Translations under genes and position numbers: made by a program | NCBI RefSeq assembly: GCF_036323735.1 | Contig: NC_086034.1 | Coordinates: 43,909,439-43,973,438, forward strand | Origin: Rattus norvegicus | Lineage: Eukaryota > Chordata > Mammalia > Rodentia > Muridae | Direction: 5' to 3' | Length of the DNA: 64,000 nt | Shown here: positions 44,741 through 54,880 of the stretch, piece by piece | Layout of the letters: every line of letters begins with the position of its first letter | Position numbering within the stretch: the stretch's first letter is position 1 | Notes under the pieces: generated by a model | Databases searched by the model: none | What the model saw: only the letters and a program-made list of their open reading frames with translations | What the model was told of the DNA's origin: nothing

Positions 44741-44961
44741 CTGGATTCAATTTTCTGCTTAATTTTCTTTGCAGCATTTGCAAAAGGAAGAGGAATTCTA
44801 TCTTGAGTTCATTGCTGAGAATATTAGGATTGCTTAGTAGTTCCGATAACCTAATGTTATTTTTAATAGACTTTGATACTGTACTCCTGGGAACCAGGGG
44901 CAAACGCATCTGATAACTATAGTCTGTGAAATTAGCAAAATCATCCTGGATGCTTCTAATT
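44741..44961 (-). CDS. Spata4: Spata4 coding exon 4
   Basis: The longest Spata4 exon (221 bases). The acceptor is TTTGCAG (44963-44962); the donor is CCAG/GTAAGC at 44740. Its first base completes Glu with GA from exon 3, then it reads IRSIQDDFANFTDYSYQMRL, Pro-Leu-Val-Pro-Arg-Ser-Thr-Val-Ser-Lys, a stretch around Leu-Ser-Glu-Leu-Leu-Ser-Asn-Pro-Asn and a basic Leu-rich helix (Leu-Gln-Met-Leu-Gln-Arg-Lys-Leu). If the donor were ignored, the frame would stop soon after at 44706. Highly conserved with the human protein as I recall it, so the gene is intact here. Confidence 0.92.
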
Positions 44962-45070
44962 CTGCAAATAAGAAACAAAATATTGTTGGCAAACTGTGTC
45001 TTAGTAGCGAGCTTTCTCTCATCAAAAGTTTACATTAAATTATGTTGTTAGAAGATCTCAAACGACTTAC

Positions 45071-45189
45071 TCTTGATGGGTGAGTAAAGTGTAAATCTCC
45101 TGAATCAGTATTTCAGGCACCCCAGCCTTACAGTGAATTGTTCCATGGATGAGTTCTTTAGGTAGTTTAAATTTTTTTTTCGCTAGAAA
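45071..45189 (-). CDS. Spata4: Spata4 coding exon 3
   Basis: The exon follows ATTGTTAAAG (AG 45191-45190) and ends before GTAAGT (45070-45065). It reads FLAKKKFKLPKELIHGTIHC, then Lys-Ala-Gly-Val-Pro-Glu-Ile-Leu-Ile-Gln-Glu-Ile-Tyr-Thr-Leu-Leu-Thr-His-Gln, with GA passing to exon 4. This is the second half of the calponin-homology-like domain shared with SPEF1/CLAMP, a family linked to sperm flagella and microtubules. The run of nine A's in the Lys-Lys-Lys stretch (gene sense) is a potential slippage site, but the frame is intact. Confidence 0.92.
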
Positions 45190-45439
45190 CTTTAACAATA
45201 GAAAGAAAATATTTCACCATCGGAAGTTCTAGAAAAGTAATTAAATGCTTTGAATTTACTTTAACCCACTCTTTTCTCTTTTGGACTAATTTTTATGTTA
45301 ATTATCAACATTCACTTTTGTCCTTCAAGACAGCTACTATTATACACCACATTGATTGTCATATACTAAATTTCATGGTTTATTTATAGTTTTGTAATAT
45401 AAACAACTGGAATTTCAGTAATCAGTTATATCCTAGACT

Positions 45440-45604
<165 letters not shown>

Positions 45605-45652
45605 TTTCTAAAACAAACTTCACAGTAAACTCTTGTTAATTTGGTGCCTTAC

Positions 45653-45782
45653 CTTCTCTATTTGTGCCCAGTTATCCAATTTGACTTTCAAGGAAGTACC
45701 ATTTTCAAAGGATGATAATCGAAGGTCCCAGGGGTAATATATACAGAATATCTCTGCAACTAGGTAGCCATTTGAAAAATCC
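45653..45782 (-). CDS. Spata4: Spata4 coding exon 2
   Basis: The acceptor is TATCAG (45784-45783), the donor AAG/GTAAGG at 45652. With AG from exon 1 it reads Arg, then DFSNGYLVAEIFCIYYPWDL, then Arg-Leu-Ser-Ser-Phe-Glu-Asn-Gly-Thr-Ser-Leu and Lys-Leu-Asp-Asn-Trp-Ala-Gln-Ile-Glu-Lys. This is the conserved core of the CH-like domain (residues about 72-115 of 316), typical of SPATA4 and SPEF1 proteins. The 130 bases bring the phase to 0. Confidence 0.93.
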
Positions 45783-46550
45783 CTGATACATAATAAGGAA
45801 ATGGGGAGGGGAGTGTAGTTAAGATAATTACATAATTAATGGTTGATGCATTATATGGACAAAATATCTGGAAAAACTTGTATTGGTTCATTTCTCCGAG
45901 AGTGGGAAAGCAGTTTGCTAAACTTACTGTCTATGGCTTTGGTGTTCTTTTAATGACTCCTCCTAAGTATTAGATTTAACAATGTTGCCAAGTGATTAAA
46001 ATGTTTATTGAAAGTTTCACGGATGTTTGGAAAACCCAATATTGGCATTATTAGCTTTCCTGCAAAACATCTATGGTTTTCATTTTTATGGAATTTTTGT
46101 TTACATTCTATAGTAACAGCCAGTTTCATTCACCATAGTTTCCGTTAAACGGCAGCTTTCAAAAATCTCAGTTAACTAGAAACGTTTTCTGAAGGAGGGT
46201 AAACTGATCCTATGATCAAAGCAAAAAAAAAAAAAAAAAAAAACTTGTCTTATGTAATTATCAAAGCATTCCAGATTAGCTTAACTCTACAATTCAATGA
46301 TCAGTCGAAAGAAATCAATGAAAAAAATGTTACATGCTTTTCTGGAGCTTCTTGTCTTGATATGTGTACCTTGTGGCATGAGTGAACAGGAGGTTGGATG
46401 GGCAAGATATCTCCATGAGGAGCAAAAGCAAGGCCAAAGCGGCTAATTCCAGGCTTAGGGGAGCCTGAACTGAGAGCCATAGGTGGCCTGGGGGAGGGTG
46501 AGACCTGGGGAGGAGAGGCTGAATCACTTGGTCCTGTCTGGCTTCAGCAC

Positions 46551-46765
46551 CTGGTAACATTCCTCGGGAAGAAGCTGAGATCCAGGCCCTGCAGCCAGCG
46601 CAGGACGGAAGGACACAGGCGGGAGCTCCTCGGGGGATGTGGATACACCAGACATTTCTTAGGCTTCCTTGCGGCGGGAACTGCTGGTGGTGTAGGTAAG
46701 GTTGTCTTGGATGATTCTGCCGCCGGCAGTGGTAAACTCTCCTCTGCCCGGCCGGCGGCAGCCAT
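46551..46765 (-). CDS. Spata4: Spata4 coding exon 1 and start
   Basis: SPATA4 is a spermatogenesis-associated protein with a CH-like domain, expressed mainly in testis. The start is the ATG at 46765-46763 (MAAAGRAEESLPLPAAESSK), chosen because the human protein also begins Met-Ala-Ala-Ala-Gly. The frame is open further upstream to 46894, but that part is GC-rich 5' UTR. After a Pro-rich, presumably disordered N-terminus come Pro-Lys-Lys-Cys-Leu-Val-Tyr-Pro-His and SVLRWLQGLDLSFFPRNVTR, the start of the CH-like domain. The donor is CCAG/GTGCTG (GT 46550-46549), weaker than the others. The six exons add up to 951 bases, or 316 residues. Confidence 0.93.
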
Positions 46766-46777
46766 GATGCTTTGTGG

Positions 46778-46791
46778 GTTTCTATGGCAAC
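46778..46791. promoter_or_regulatory. X-box (RFX binding motif) at the Spata4 promoter
   Basis: GTTTCTATGGCAAC is an imperfect palindrome that fits the RFX X-box. It lies 13 bases upstream of the Spata4 start codon, in the 5' UTR or at the transcription start. RFX2 drives many spermatid and flagellar genes, which fits this gene. Confidence 0.65.
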
Positions 46792-46840
46792 AGACCAGCT
46801 GTGCGCTGATAGGGGTGGGGGACCGAAACTTTAGCGTCGA

Positions 46841-46850
46841 GGGGCGGGGC
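46841..46850. promoter_or_regulatory. GC box upstream of Spata4
   Basis: GGGGCGGGGC, a canonical Sp1-type site, about 75 bases upstream of the Spata4 ATG in a GC-rich stretch (about 46560-46860). No TATA box is evident, which suits a GC-rich promoter. Confidence 0.6.
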
Positions 46851-46899
46851 TTCGGCTCCCCAAGAAGGCTCTGTGTTAGCAGGGTTGAAGACACAGTTT

Positions 46900-47660
46900 T
46901 AAGTGCAAATTGTTGGCTTCACTTGCACTATGTTGAGAAATATTTCTTTTTGTATTCCGGTTCGCAAATTTTATATTGTATGTATTATGGTCTGCAGGCC
47001 AAAGGCTGTTCAGTAAAACATTTTGAAGAGAAATGTAAGAAAGCTCTAGAAGACAGTAAAAGTTGTTTTTTTTTTTGGGGGGGGGGGGGGTTGGTCATAG
47101 GAGATAGAACTAGAAAGCACAGAAAGCTTGTTTTAAGAAGAAAACAAAACTTTAAACCTTATATCTATTACATAAAATGTACATTAAAAGTGTAATTCTT
47201 AAAGAGTAGATATGAAAGAGAACAAATGAAGTAGTATGTTTTCTCTTTGCCAAGTGATGTCTTATCAATGACTCATTCCTTTAATGACTGCTTTTAAGAA
47301 ACTATCTTAAGCTATGGACCTTTACTGTCAACTGTTGTAGTTCTTACTTTCAAAGGTGATTCTCTCTATCATATTAGATAACACTGATATGGGCTTTCTA
47401 CTGTGGGAAGTCCTTAGGATGTACAGATATAGTTATATAAGAGAAAAAAAATCACCTACTCTTGTGGGTTGGTGTCTATATGCAGGTGAAGGCAGGCACA
47501 AGATAAGGCAAAGCCTGTGATTGGGCAGTGAAAAAGAAAGGTGGGTGGGGAATTTTGGAGATGAGCTAGAGAATACAGAGAGGAGGAGAAGGAAGATGGA
47601 GGAAGAGAAGGATGACCCAGATCCGTGTGGCTTTAAATAGCCACAGGTAGTTATGAATAT
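46900..47660 (+). other. Intergenic sequence upstream of Spata4
   Basis: AT-rich apart from a T11G14 run at 47066-47090. No gene or known repeat recognised. Confidence 0.4.
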
Positions 47661-47677
47661 CTTAAAAGGGATGGAAA

Positions 47678-47777
47678 GGGGTTGGGGATTTAGCTCAGTG
47701 GTAGAGCGCTTGCCTAGGAAGCGCAAGGCCCTGGGTTCGATCCCCAGCTCCGAAAAAAAGAACCAAAAAATAAAAAA
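47678..47777 (+). repeat. ID element (BC1-derived SINE), sense
   Basis: GGGGTTGGGGATTTAGCTCA ... GGTTCGATCCCCAGCTCCG followed by an A-rich tail. Both Pol III boxes (TAGCTCAGTGG and GGTTCGATCCC) look functional. A perfect 15-bp duplication TAAAAGGGATGGAAA flanks it (47663-47677 and 47778-47792), so the insertion is recent. Confidence 0.96.
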
Positions 47778-47799
47778 TAAAAGGGATGGAAAATTACAG

Positions 47800-49249
47800 G
47801 ACAATTTGTCTTCTCTAGGTGGACGGTTTATGTTAATATCAGTTGGCTCTGAGTTTATTGTGTGGATGTTTCATGGGGTGAGAATTTACTGATATAAATC
47901 TGATTGATAACTTACAAGCCTCTAGAGTTTTTATTTTGTCAGGTTATTGAGATTTATGACAGCTAACCGAGAGATGGGCAGTCATTGTGTGGGGCTGGTG
48001 TGGCAGTGACCTGCCCTGGAAACATGGCGAGTTTGGCTGACTGAGATGGGAACACCTTGCTGATGCCATGTGGTCCAACAGTGCCAGCACTAATGTGAGA
48101 TGGTGTTCATTTCTTTTATTATTTCCTTCTACATTCACTGACAAGTGCTTCCATGCTATTATGTGTGCATGTATGTGTATGTGCATATATACCATATATA
48201 ACATAGACATATACACATAACTACACTAATATTTTTGGGCAAGCCTAGGAATTGTTTCTTCTTCTAATTAGCTATATAGACTTTGAGCAAGATTTTATAT
48301 ATATTATGTATATGTATATATGTATAAGTATATGTATATGTATAAGTTTATATGTATATGTAGTGTGTGTGTGTTTGTGTATGAATGTATGTATGTATGT
48401 ATGTATGTATGTATGTATGTATGTATATTTGGGTCTGGGAATCACCACCCAAACCACTCAAAGGCCAATCTCAATCAAATAGGGATAGAATGATTTACTG
48501 AATGCCACATCCCAAGACTGATTGATCATGGCCGCATTCCAGGAGCTGAACTGCCACCCTGAGTTAAGGTCCTACTGGGTTTTTAAGCCTAAAATCCAAA
48601 AAATCTGTGCAAGTTATTCCACCAATCAGAATTTAGGGATAGGGGATTTCCTTAGGAATATGTCTTTGTTGTACAATTATCCTTCTCCCATTGGTTGGGG
48701 TAGTCATCTGTAGCAGGGGACTTGCCTTGTCTAATACTTATGTCTTAACTTCCCAGCCAGGATGTCAGTTACCCATGTACTATCTCTTTCTGCCAAGTAG
48801 TATGTCAGTTCCCAGGAAAGTCTTATATTGATATAGGTGTCTCTTTTACATTGGGGTCCATTCCAGGGGCAGCTTATCAAAGCAATTACATAAGAGCTCA
48901 CACACAGGTGCAGGAAGTGCTGCTGGATGGTAAGTTTGAGTCCAAGCTTATTGTGGGTAACTATGCAAAGCAGTTCTAGCATGATTGGTTTCCAAGAGCA
49001 CAGAACATAACAGAATACATAATCAACTTGGGGACATGAGAAAATTTCCCAATAACAACAGAAACAACACATGAGAAAATTTCTTTATACTATTAATAGG
49101 AGCACAAAATGGCAGGCTAGACAGGTAACAGTTACATAGGCCTTAACATTTCATCTAGGCCTTAATAGTTTACCTAGATATTAATATAAATATTATATAC
49201 AACAAATATATTATATAAGAAACATTAAATATATAATAAGTTATATGTA

Positions 49250-49250
<1 letters not shown>
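47800..49250 (+). other. Unassigned intergenic sequence, perhaps LTR-derived
   Basis: Includes (TATG)-rich microsatellite sequence at about 48290-48430. From about 48430 to 49140 the composition, with CCAATCAGAATTTAGGG and CCCATTGGTTGGGG motifs, suggests a diverged LTR, but I find no boundaries. No gene. Confidence 0.3.
48292..48430 (+). repeat. (TATG)n/(GTAT)n compound microsatellite
   Basis: Imperfect TATATG repeats pass into a (TG) segment and then a clean (TATG)n run at about 48384-48425. Confidence 0.9.

Positions 49251-49294
<44 letters not shown>
49251..49294 (+). repeat. (TG)n microsatellite
   Basis: About 44 bases of TG, preceded by AT-rich sequence. Confidence 0.95.
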
Positions 49295-49295
<1 letters not shown>

Positions 49296-50220
49296 CAGGT
49301 GCATAGCAAGTAGGTTGTGCTACCAAGCAGGCATAAGAACTGGGGAGGTTGAGTGAGTTCATACCACTGGAATCTCAGAGATTTAAGAACAGCAGGAATA
49401 GAGCCGCTCTCTACCAGTCTCTGTACTTGTTCTGAGACTTGTTCTGAGAGGACCAGGTTACTTTGTCACATAGCATAGTGCCTGGAATTCTTTTTCATGC
49501 TAATGAGGTATCTAGCTAGCCTTAACCTCAAGCCAATGACTTTCCCTTCTTGGATCTTCCCATGCCGTTCCAGTATGGTTCACGTGGAATAAAGCAATAT
49601 GAAGTAGCAAATATTGTCTCTGAGAAGCTGGTTCATTGAAGATCGCCACAGGGAATGCCTTTGCCTAAACCAGCTATGACGTTAAGACTCACAGAGAAGG
49701 TCTTTATTCTTCTCTTGTCCCTCTGGCACTTGCTCCCAACTTGACTAGATCCCACTCCTCCTAGGGTCTGCTTTCACCTTCTCTCTGCCTCACAGATTCC
49801 CTGAAAGGAAATGTGGACTGGGGACCACCTTTCCTGACTTTCCTTTCCAGTTGGTACACCAGTAGTGCCCGGGAACACAGAAAGGAGACCAGGAACCACA
49901 GCATTAGTCCCAGACCACACTCTCCCCTTCCAGTATTGCAAGCAGTGTTAGTGGCAGGGAAATGCAGGCAGCAGACTGGCTCTCTCTTCTCTGATCTAGG
50001 GAATTATTGATAGCACCCAAACACTGCTGGTGAAAAGAGGCAGAACACTGTACCTTGTGAGTGCGCATTTCTGCGTGCATATGTATCTATGTTCCATAAT
50101 GGAACAAGGAACAAGCCTGAGGAAATCTAAAAAATACTCTCAGAGGAATTGACTTTTAAACCTTTGAATTGGATTTCAGAAGGTGGTATTATTCTGATGG
50201 ACTAAGACACAGTTTCTGAG
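49295..50220 (+). other. Unassigned intergenic sequence
   Basis: Mixed composition, no recognisable gene; possible ERV-derived DNA but not supportable. Confidence 0.3.
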
Positions 50221-50225
50221 CCTAC

Positions 50226-50432
50226 AGAGCTAGAGAAATGGTTCAGGGGTTAAGGGCATATACTGCTCTTGCAAAGGACTGAATTCAGTTCTCAGAGCTA
50301 TGTCAGGCAGCTCACGGTCAGTATAATATCAGCTCTGGGGAATCAGACATCTCCGGTCTCTTCAGAGAGCCTGCACTCACATGTGCGTATCCACATACAG
50401 GCAGAAACACATGACTAAAATACTATTTTTAA
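50226..50432 (+). repeat. B3-type SINE, sense
   Basis: GCTAGAGAAATGGTTCAGGG (A box region), GACTGAATTCAGTTCTCAGAG (B box region), the GCTCTGGGGAATCAGACATC body and a CACATACAGGCAGAAACACA end. Diverged, no clear duplication. Confidence 0.75.
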
Positions 50433-51003
50433 GAGAAGCTTTAAAGAACTGGTTCTTCTAATTGGCTGTGTGACTTTGGGCAAGTTAGTTAACCTACCTT
50501 ATTTGTCCATTATACAAATAAGATAAAACTTTCGGGGTGGGGTTGAGGATTAAAGATTTAAGTCAAATACGTAGTTCTTAAAACAACAGAGGAGACAGGC
50601 AGTAATTTGTCCTCAGTGTAAATCAGCATTTCTATGACTCTGGAACTGTTTCATAATAGGAGAAAGCGTAGTTTCATATGGAATGAGGGACACAGATATA
50701 TGCTGTTTTAAAAACATTTTTAGTAAAAATAGAATCACAACACTTTCCCCTTTCCTCTCTCCAGCCTCTATCCGCTATCCTCCCTGAACCATTCACATCC
50801 CTGCACTCTCAGGTTGATAGCCTCCTTTCCTTTATTATCATCATGTACACATAGCGATATGCATGTGTATGCACAAACACATAGACCTGAAGTAAAGGTT
50901 TCCCCCACAGCTAGCTCACCTATCTCATGCTAAAGATATCTAAAGAACTAGCTGCATCCTATTTATTGGGCTAAGTTAGTGTTGTATCTTAAATGCAAGT
51001 AAC

Positions 51004-51048
<45 letters not shown>

Positions 51049-54000
51049 CTGAGTTTGGCTTTCTTAGTGGTACATGTATTGTTAAGTGTTGCAACTCTGA
51101 AGGGAAAGTTATCCCGAGAGTTGAGAGCAGAGGAACACAAATACAAAGTCACACTCTACAACGAACTTCACAGAAGAGATTTACTGGAAGAGAGAATCCC
51201 AGGATGGTGGCTGCCTCTGCTCCAGTGAGAAGACAGCAAGGGATTGAATAATAGAGAGGAATTTATATAGATTTTTTTACTGGGTGGAGTTTCCAGGGCA
51301 GTGACTTTCAGGGTGAGAATTGGTAGGATTTCAAGTCCCGAACTTGAGGGGCTTAGTGATTGGAGGGCTTTTTCACCCTTTTTCCTACATCAGGCACATG
51401 AGTCAGGAATGGAAGACAGTCCCTGCTGTAGGCAGCTTCAGCTGAGGTGCCATCGCCACAGAGACACTTGGGGAGGCTGGAGAGGATGTGCCATCACAGC
51501 TGTGGTAGCTCCTGGTGTTATCTCACTGGGTAGAGGCAGTGACAGGCCCTGCAGCTTACCACTCGTGAACTACATATATGACTTCAAAACTTACCACTTT
51601 GCATTGGATAACCAATAAAGGCATTCACCCCTGGGAAAAGCTAATTCTCCTCTCAGCACTCAGAAGTTTCCTGTAGTTCATTGTTTATATTTGGGGACCC
51701 ATGAAATTTTCAACCTTCCATGTTAACAAGTCCATGATATTTCCATTGTTTTATGAATATTGGGAAATAAGTAACCCATGAGGCTTATAGAAAGTATTTA
51801 TGCGTGAAGACTAACACAAGATTTGGTTGCTAAGACCCACAGATGCAAATTAGCTATCTCCTCAGGTTTAATTATGGAGGCTTACTCTGAAGTTAGAGTT
51901 TTATTTCTGTAATGTGCCATTTGTTGAGTACATGCATCTCTGGTACAACATACTTTCTATTCTGCTAAACTGGGATTCTGACATCTCTTTTGTTAAACAT
52001 GTGGTAAACTCTGCCGATAATGGAGACTGAAAAAACCTAGGAGGCTAGAGGAAGAGAAGCTGGATTTGCTGGTCCCCATTTGCTTGCTAGTAATTTCCAT
52101 GTTGCCATAACAATAGAGCACTAATGGCACTACAATTGCTTCCCTTATCCAAACCAATTTTTCTTTCTTTTCCTTCATTTTCCCCCCACTCTTTCCTGGT
52201 TTCATCGTACTGTTATAGAGATTTTAGAGACCACCCTCAAGTTGTCCCAAGAAGTTTGAGACCCAGATTTTGTTCTCAGATGGTCCCCTGGAGTTCCTGC
52301 AACTAGCTGCAGGCAATCTCTGCTCAGAATTCTGAGTCTATAGAGCCAACGTCCACAATGGTGTTGCTAATGCTTCCAGAAGCATCAATAGCAGTAGTAA
52401 TTCCATGTTCCTGTTTTAGATGTTCATTTTTTTTTTTTGGCATCTGCTTAAAACATTTCTTACATTAAGTTCTCAGAGATCGGTACATAGAACAACTTCT
52501 CTTTTCTGAAAGAATGCTGACTGATAGCTGAAGAAAAGATTTCCCCTACTACTAGGTCACCCACCTTTTACCAAGGCATCTACGGAACTAGCTGCTTCCT
52601 GTTCATTGGATTGTTAGTACTGTGTTAAAGACAATGTACTGAGACCAGACATCTCGGGAACAAACTCTATCTTGCTGGCAGGGCCAAAACTGAGTTTATG
52701 TTCTTAGACGCCAGAACCCTCTCCTAACCTGCTTCCTCAGGATTTTGTGTTTGTCCATTAACCAGTAAAGGATATAAAGCGGGGAGTTGCCGTTATCCCA
52801 TTGTCTAAACCAAGGCACACAAGTAGTAAGTGTATTATTGCTTGTCTTGACATAATTAACTATGTGCAGCCTGCTCACTTCTTTGTTCTCTGTTCATTCT
52901 AAATTCCAGGCCAGAGTCAAGGAGAGTACTTGACTGTAATAGCAGAATCAATACCCTGAAACCAGGTGACCCAGATAAGACCCAGTCACCAATGTTAACT
53001 TCCTTACTTAATCCTTTGTGTCAAAATATGATTGGTCAATGCACTAGTCTACCCTGTACTTCCCCTCTCTATTTATGTTCCCATCCTACATTTATACATT
53101 TCTAAATGTATAATCTCCCTTTGTGGATGATGTATAGATTCCAAACTGGCTGCCTTCCTGCTTGAACAGAAAATGGAGCTCTCCTTTTTAAGCTATTGTC
53201 TCTGAAGCGAGTTCTCTCAGCTTCCACCCCAAACCCAATAGTAAGCCCTGAGATGCAACTTCTCTAACAGCCTTAATGGCTGTTTCTCGCTCCTGGGTGT
53301 GGGTGAGTAGCCAAGACCTGCCCTATAGAAAAAAAAAAAAAGGCCCTAGGGGCAGGCTGAAAAATCCCATCAATCCCTTGAACTTGCTTGAGGGTCAGGC
53401 CACAAAATCCCTTGAAATCCAGGTCATCCGGGAAAGTCCTCCCCACTTACAACAAACACCTATGTCAAGCCTGTCTCCTGCTTACTTCTTTGCTGCTTCT
53501 TTCCCAAGCAGAGGCAGCCGCTTCCCTCCTGTTTTTCCCAAAAATCTCTTGTGTGAGGTTTGTTGTGTGGTTTGACTTTGTGTTATTCTTTGGCTCTCTG
53601 ACTGCCAGGATAACTTTCCCTTCAGAGCTATAACACTTAAAAGTATAGTACCATAAAAGCAGGAATTAGGGTGAGTCCATGAGATGTTAGGACCTCACAA
53701 ATCTCTACTGACCTTAGGGGCAGAGGACAAACATCTTTGTGCCCCCACTTGAGTTTGGTCAACAAATAGAGTATGATTATTAGATCCCTCCAAAATCGAA
53801 GATTGAAAAGAGTTTTATTTTGAATCACTGAGAACAATTTACTTGCTTTACATTAAAGGTTCCAATAAGAGACAATACTGTCAAGCATTGTGAAAGGTGT
53901 GAGAGTTTTGTTCCTTTCTATGAAGTTTTGTTTGTTTGGTTTCTATTTCCTCTAGAGATCATCTGAAGAGAGTTACCCTGTCTGTTTCGTGGATGCTGTG

Positions 54001-54730
54001 GAAGGCTCCTGATTCTGGGAACAATTAGAATAAACTTCTTTAAAGTGATTATAAGATTTAATTGTTTACCTAAATATGTCAATCCTTCAAATGATATTAA
54101 GCTGAATAAGTTTAAAGCTAATATGTCTAGAAACTCTTTTTCATTAATAAACTCATAGTATGAGTCCAGGCTAGATGTATAGCAGAAGCATATTCCACAA
54201 TAATGTTTGAAAGTGCATCCTTCCCTTTGTCTACACAAATGAAAATGGATAATGTCGACTAATGGCTGGTGACTTTTCAGCCAACATGTACAGATCTTGT
54301 CTGCTGAACTTGGGATCCAAGGACCTAAAAAAACGGGCAGACTACAATCTAATGTTGCAGACAATCTTACTTTTTTCTTTTTTGGTGTGCTTTTAGACAT
54401 GAATTTAACAAAGAAAGCCATGATCCAAGGAAGGTTGTTTGAGTTCAGAAAAATATAATCAGAAAACCATGTAAATTAGTAAGCACATGCTAAATATTAC
54501 CAGAGTAGCTCTTTCTAAGAACTTTCTCAGGACAGCCCAATTAAAACATAATTTCCTTGCATATACAATAGATTGTATCTGAGAAAGTATGAAACCAAGG
54601 CAGAAAACTACATGAAGGTTCAGGGTACACTGACCAGATTGGGTTCTATAGCTATATTCTGAGATCCAACAAGAACAAACATGCCTTATAAAGTGAGTGT
54701 AAAAGTTTGTCACAGAAGGCATGAAATCAA
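50433..54730 (+). other. Unassigned intergenic sequence, partly LTR-like
   Basis: Contains (AC)n at 51007-51048. Segments at about 51060-51640 and 52540-53640 look like decayed LTRs (TATA-like TATTTATG near 53070, pyrimidine-rich ends, AACTAGCTGC[AG]TCCT shared by about 50945-50961 and 52587-52603), but their families and ends are unclear. No coding gene recognised. Confidence 0.35.
51007..51048 (+). repeat. (AC)n microsatellite
   Basis: About 42 bases of AC. Confidence 0.95.
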
Positions 54731-54753
54731 GTCTAAGAACAATCCAGGAAACA

Positions 54754-54861
54754 GGGTTGGGGATTTAGCTCAGCGGTAGAGCGCTTGCCTATCAAGCGCA
54801 AGGCCCTGGGTTCGGTCCCCAGCTCCGAAAAAAAAAATAAATAAAATAAAATTGTTAAAAA
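54754..54861 (+). repeat. ID element (BC1-derived SINE), sense
   Basis: GGGTTGGGGATTTAGCTCAG ... GGGTTCGGTCCCCAGCTCCG with an A-rich tail containing AATAAATAAAATAAAA. A perfect 19-bp target duplication, AAGAACAATCCAGGAAACA, flanks it (54735-54753 and 54862-54880), so it is a young insertion. Confidence 0.97.
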
Positions 54862-54880
54862 AAGAACAATCCAGGAAACA

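Noticed and set aside
46707..47195. 162-codon plus-strand frame opposite Spata4 exon 1
   Set aside because: Opposite-strand shadow of the GC-rich promoter and 5' UTR that runs through a T11G14 tract. A divergent gene at the promoter cannot be excluded but nothing supports it.
47678..47755. tRNA-Ala-like sequence at 47678, 54754 and, reversed, 34161-34236
   Set aside because: tRNA genes were considered, but each has the ID/BC1 body, an A-rich tail and target duplications, so they are SINEs.
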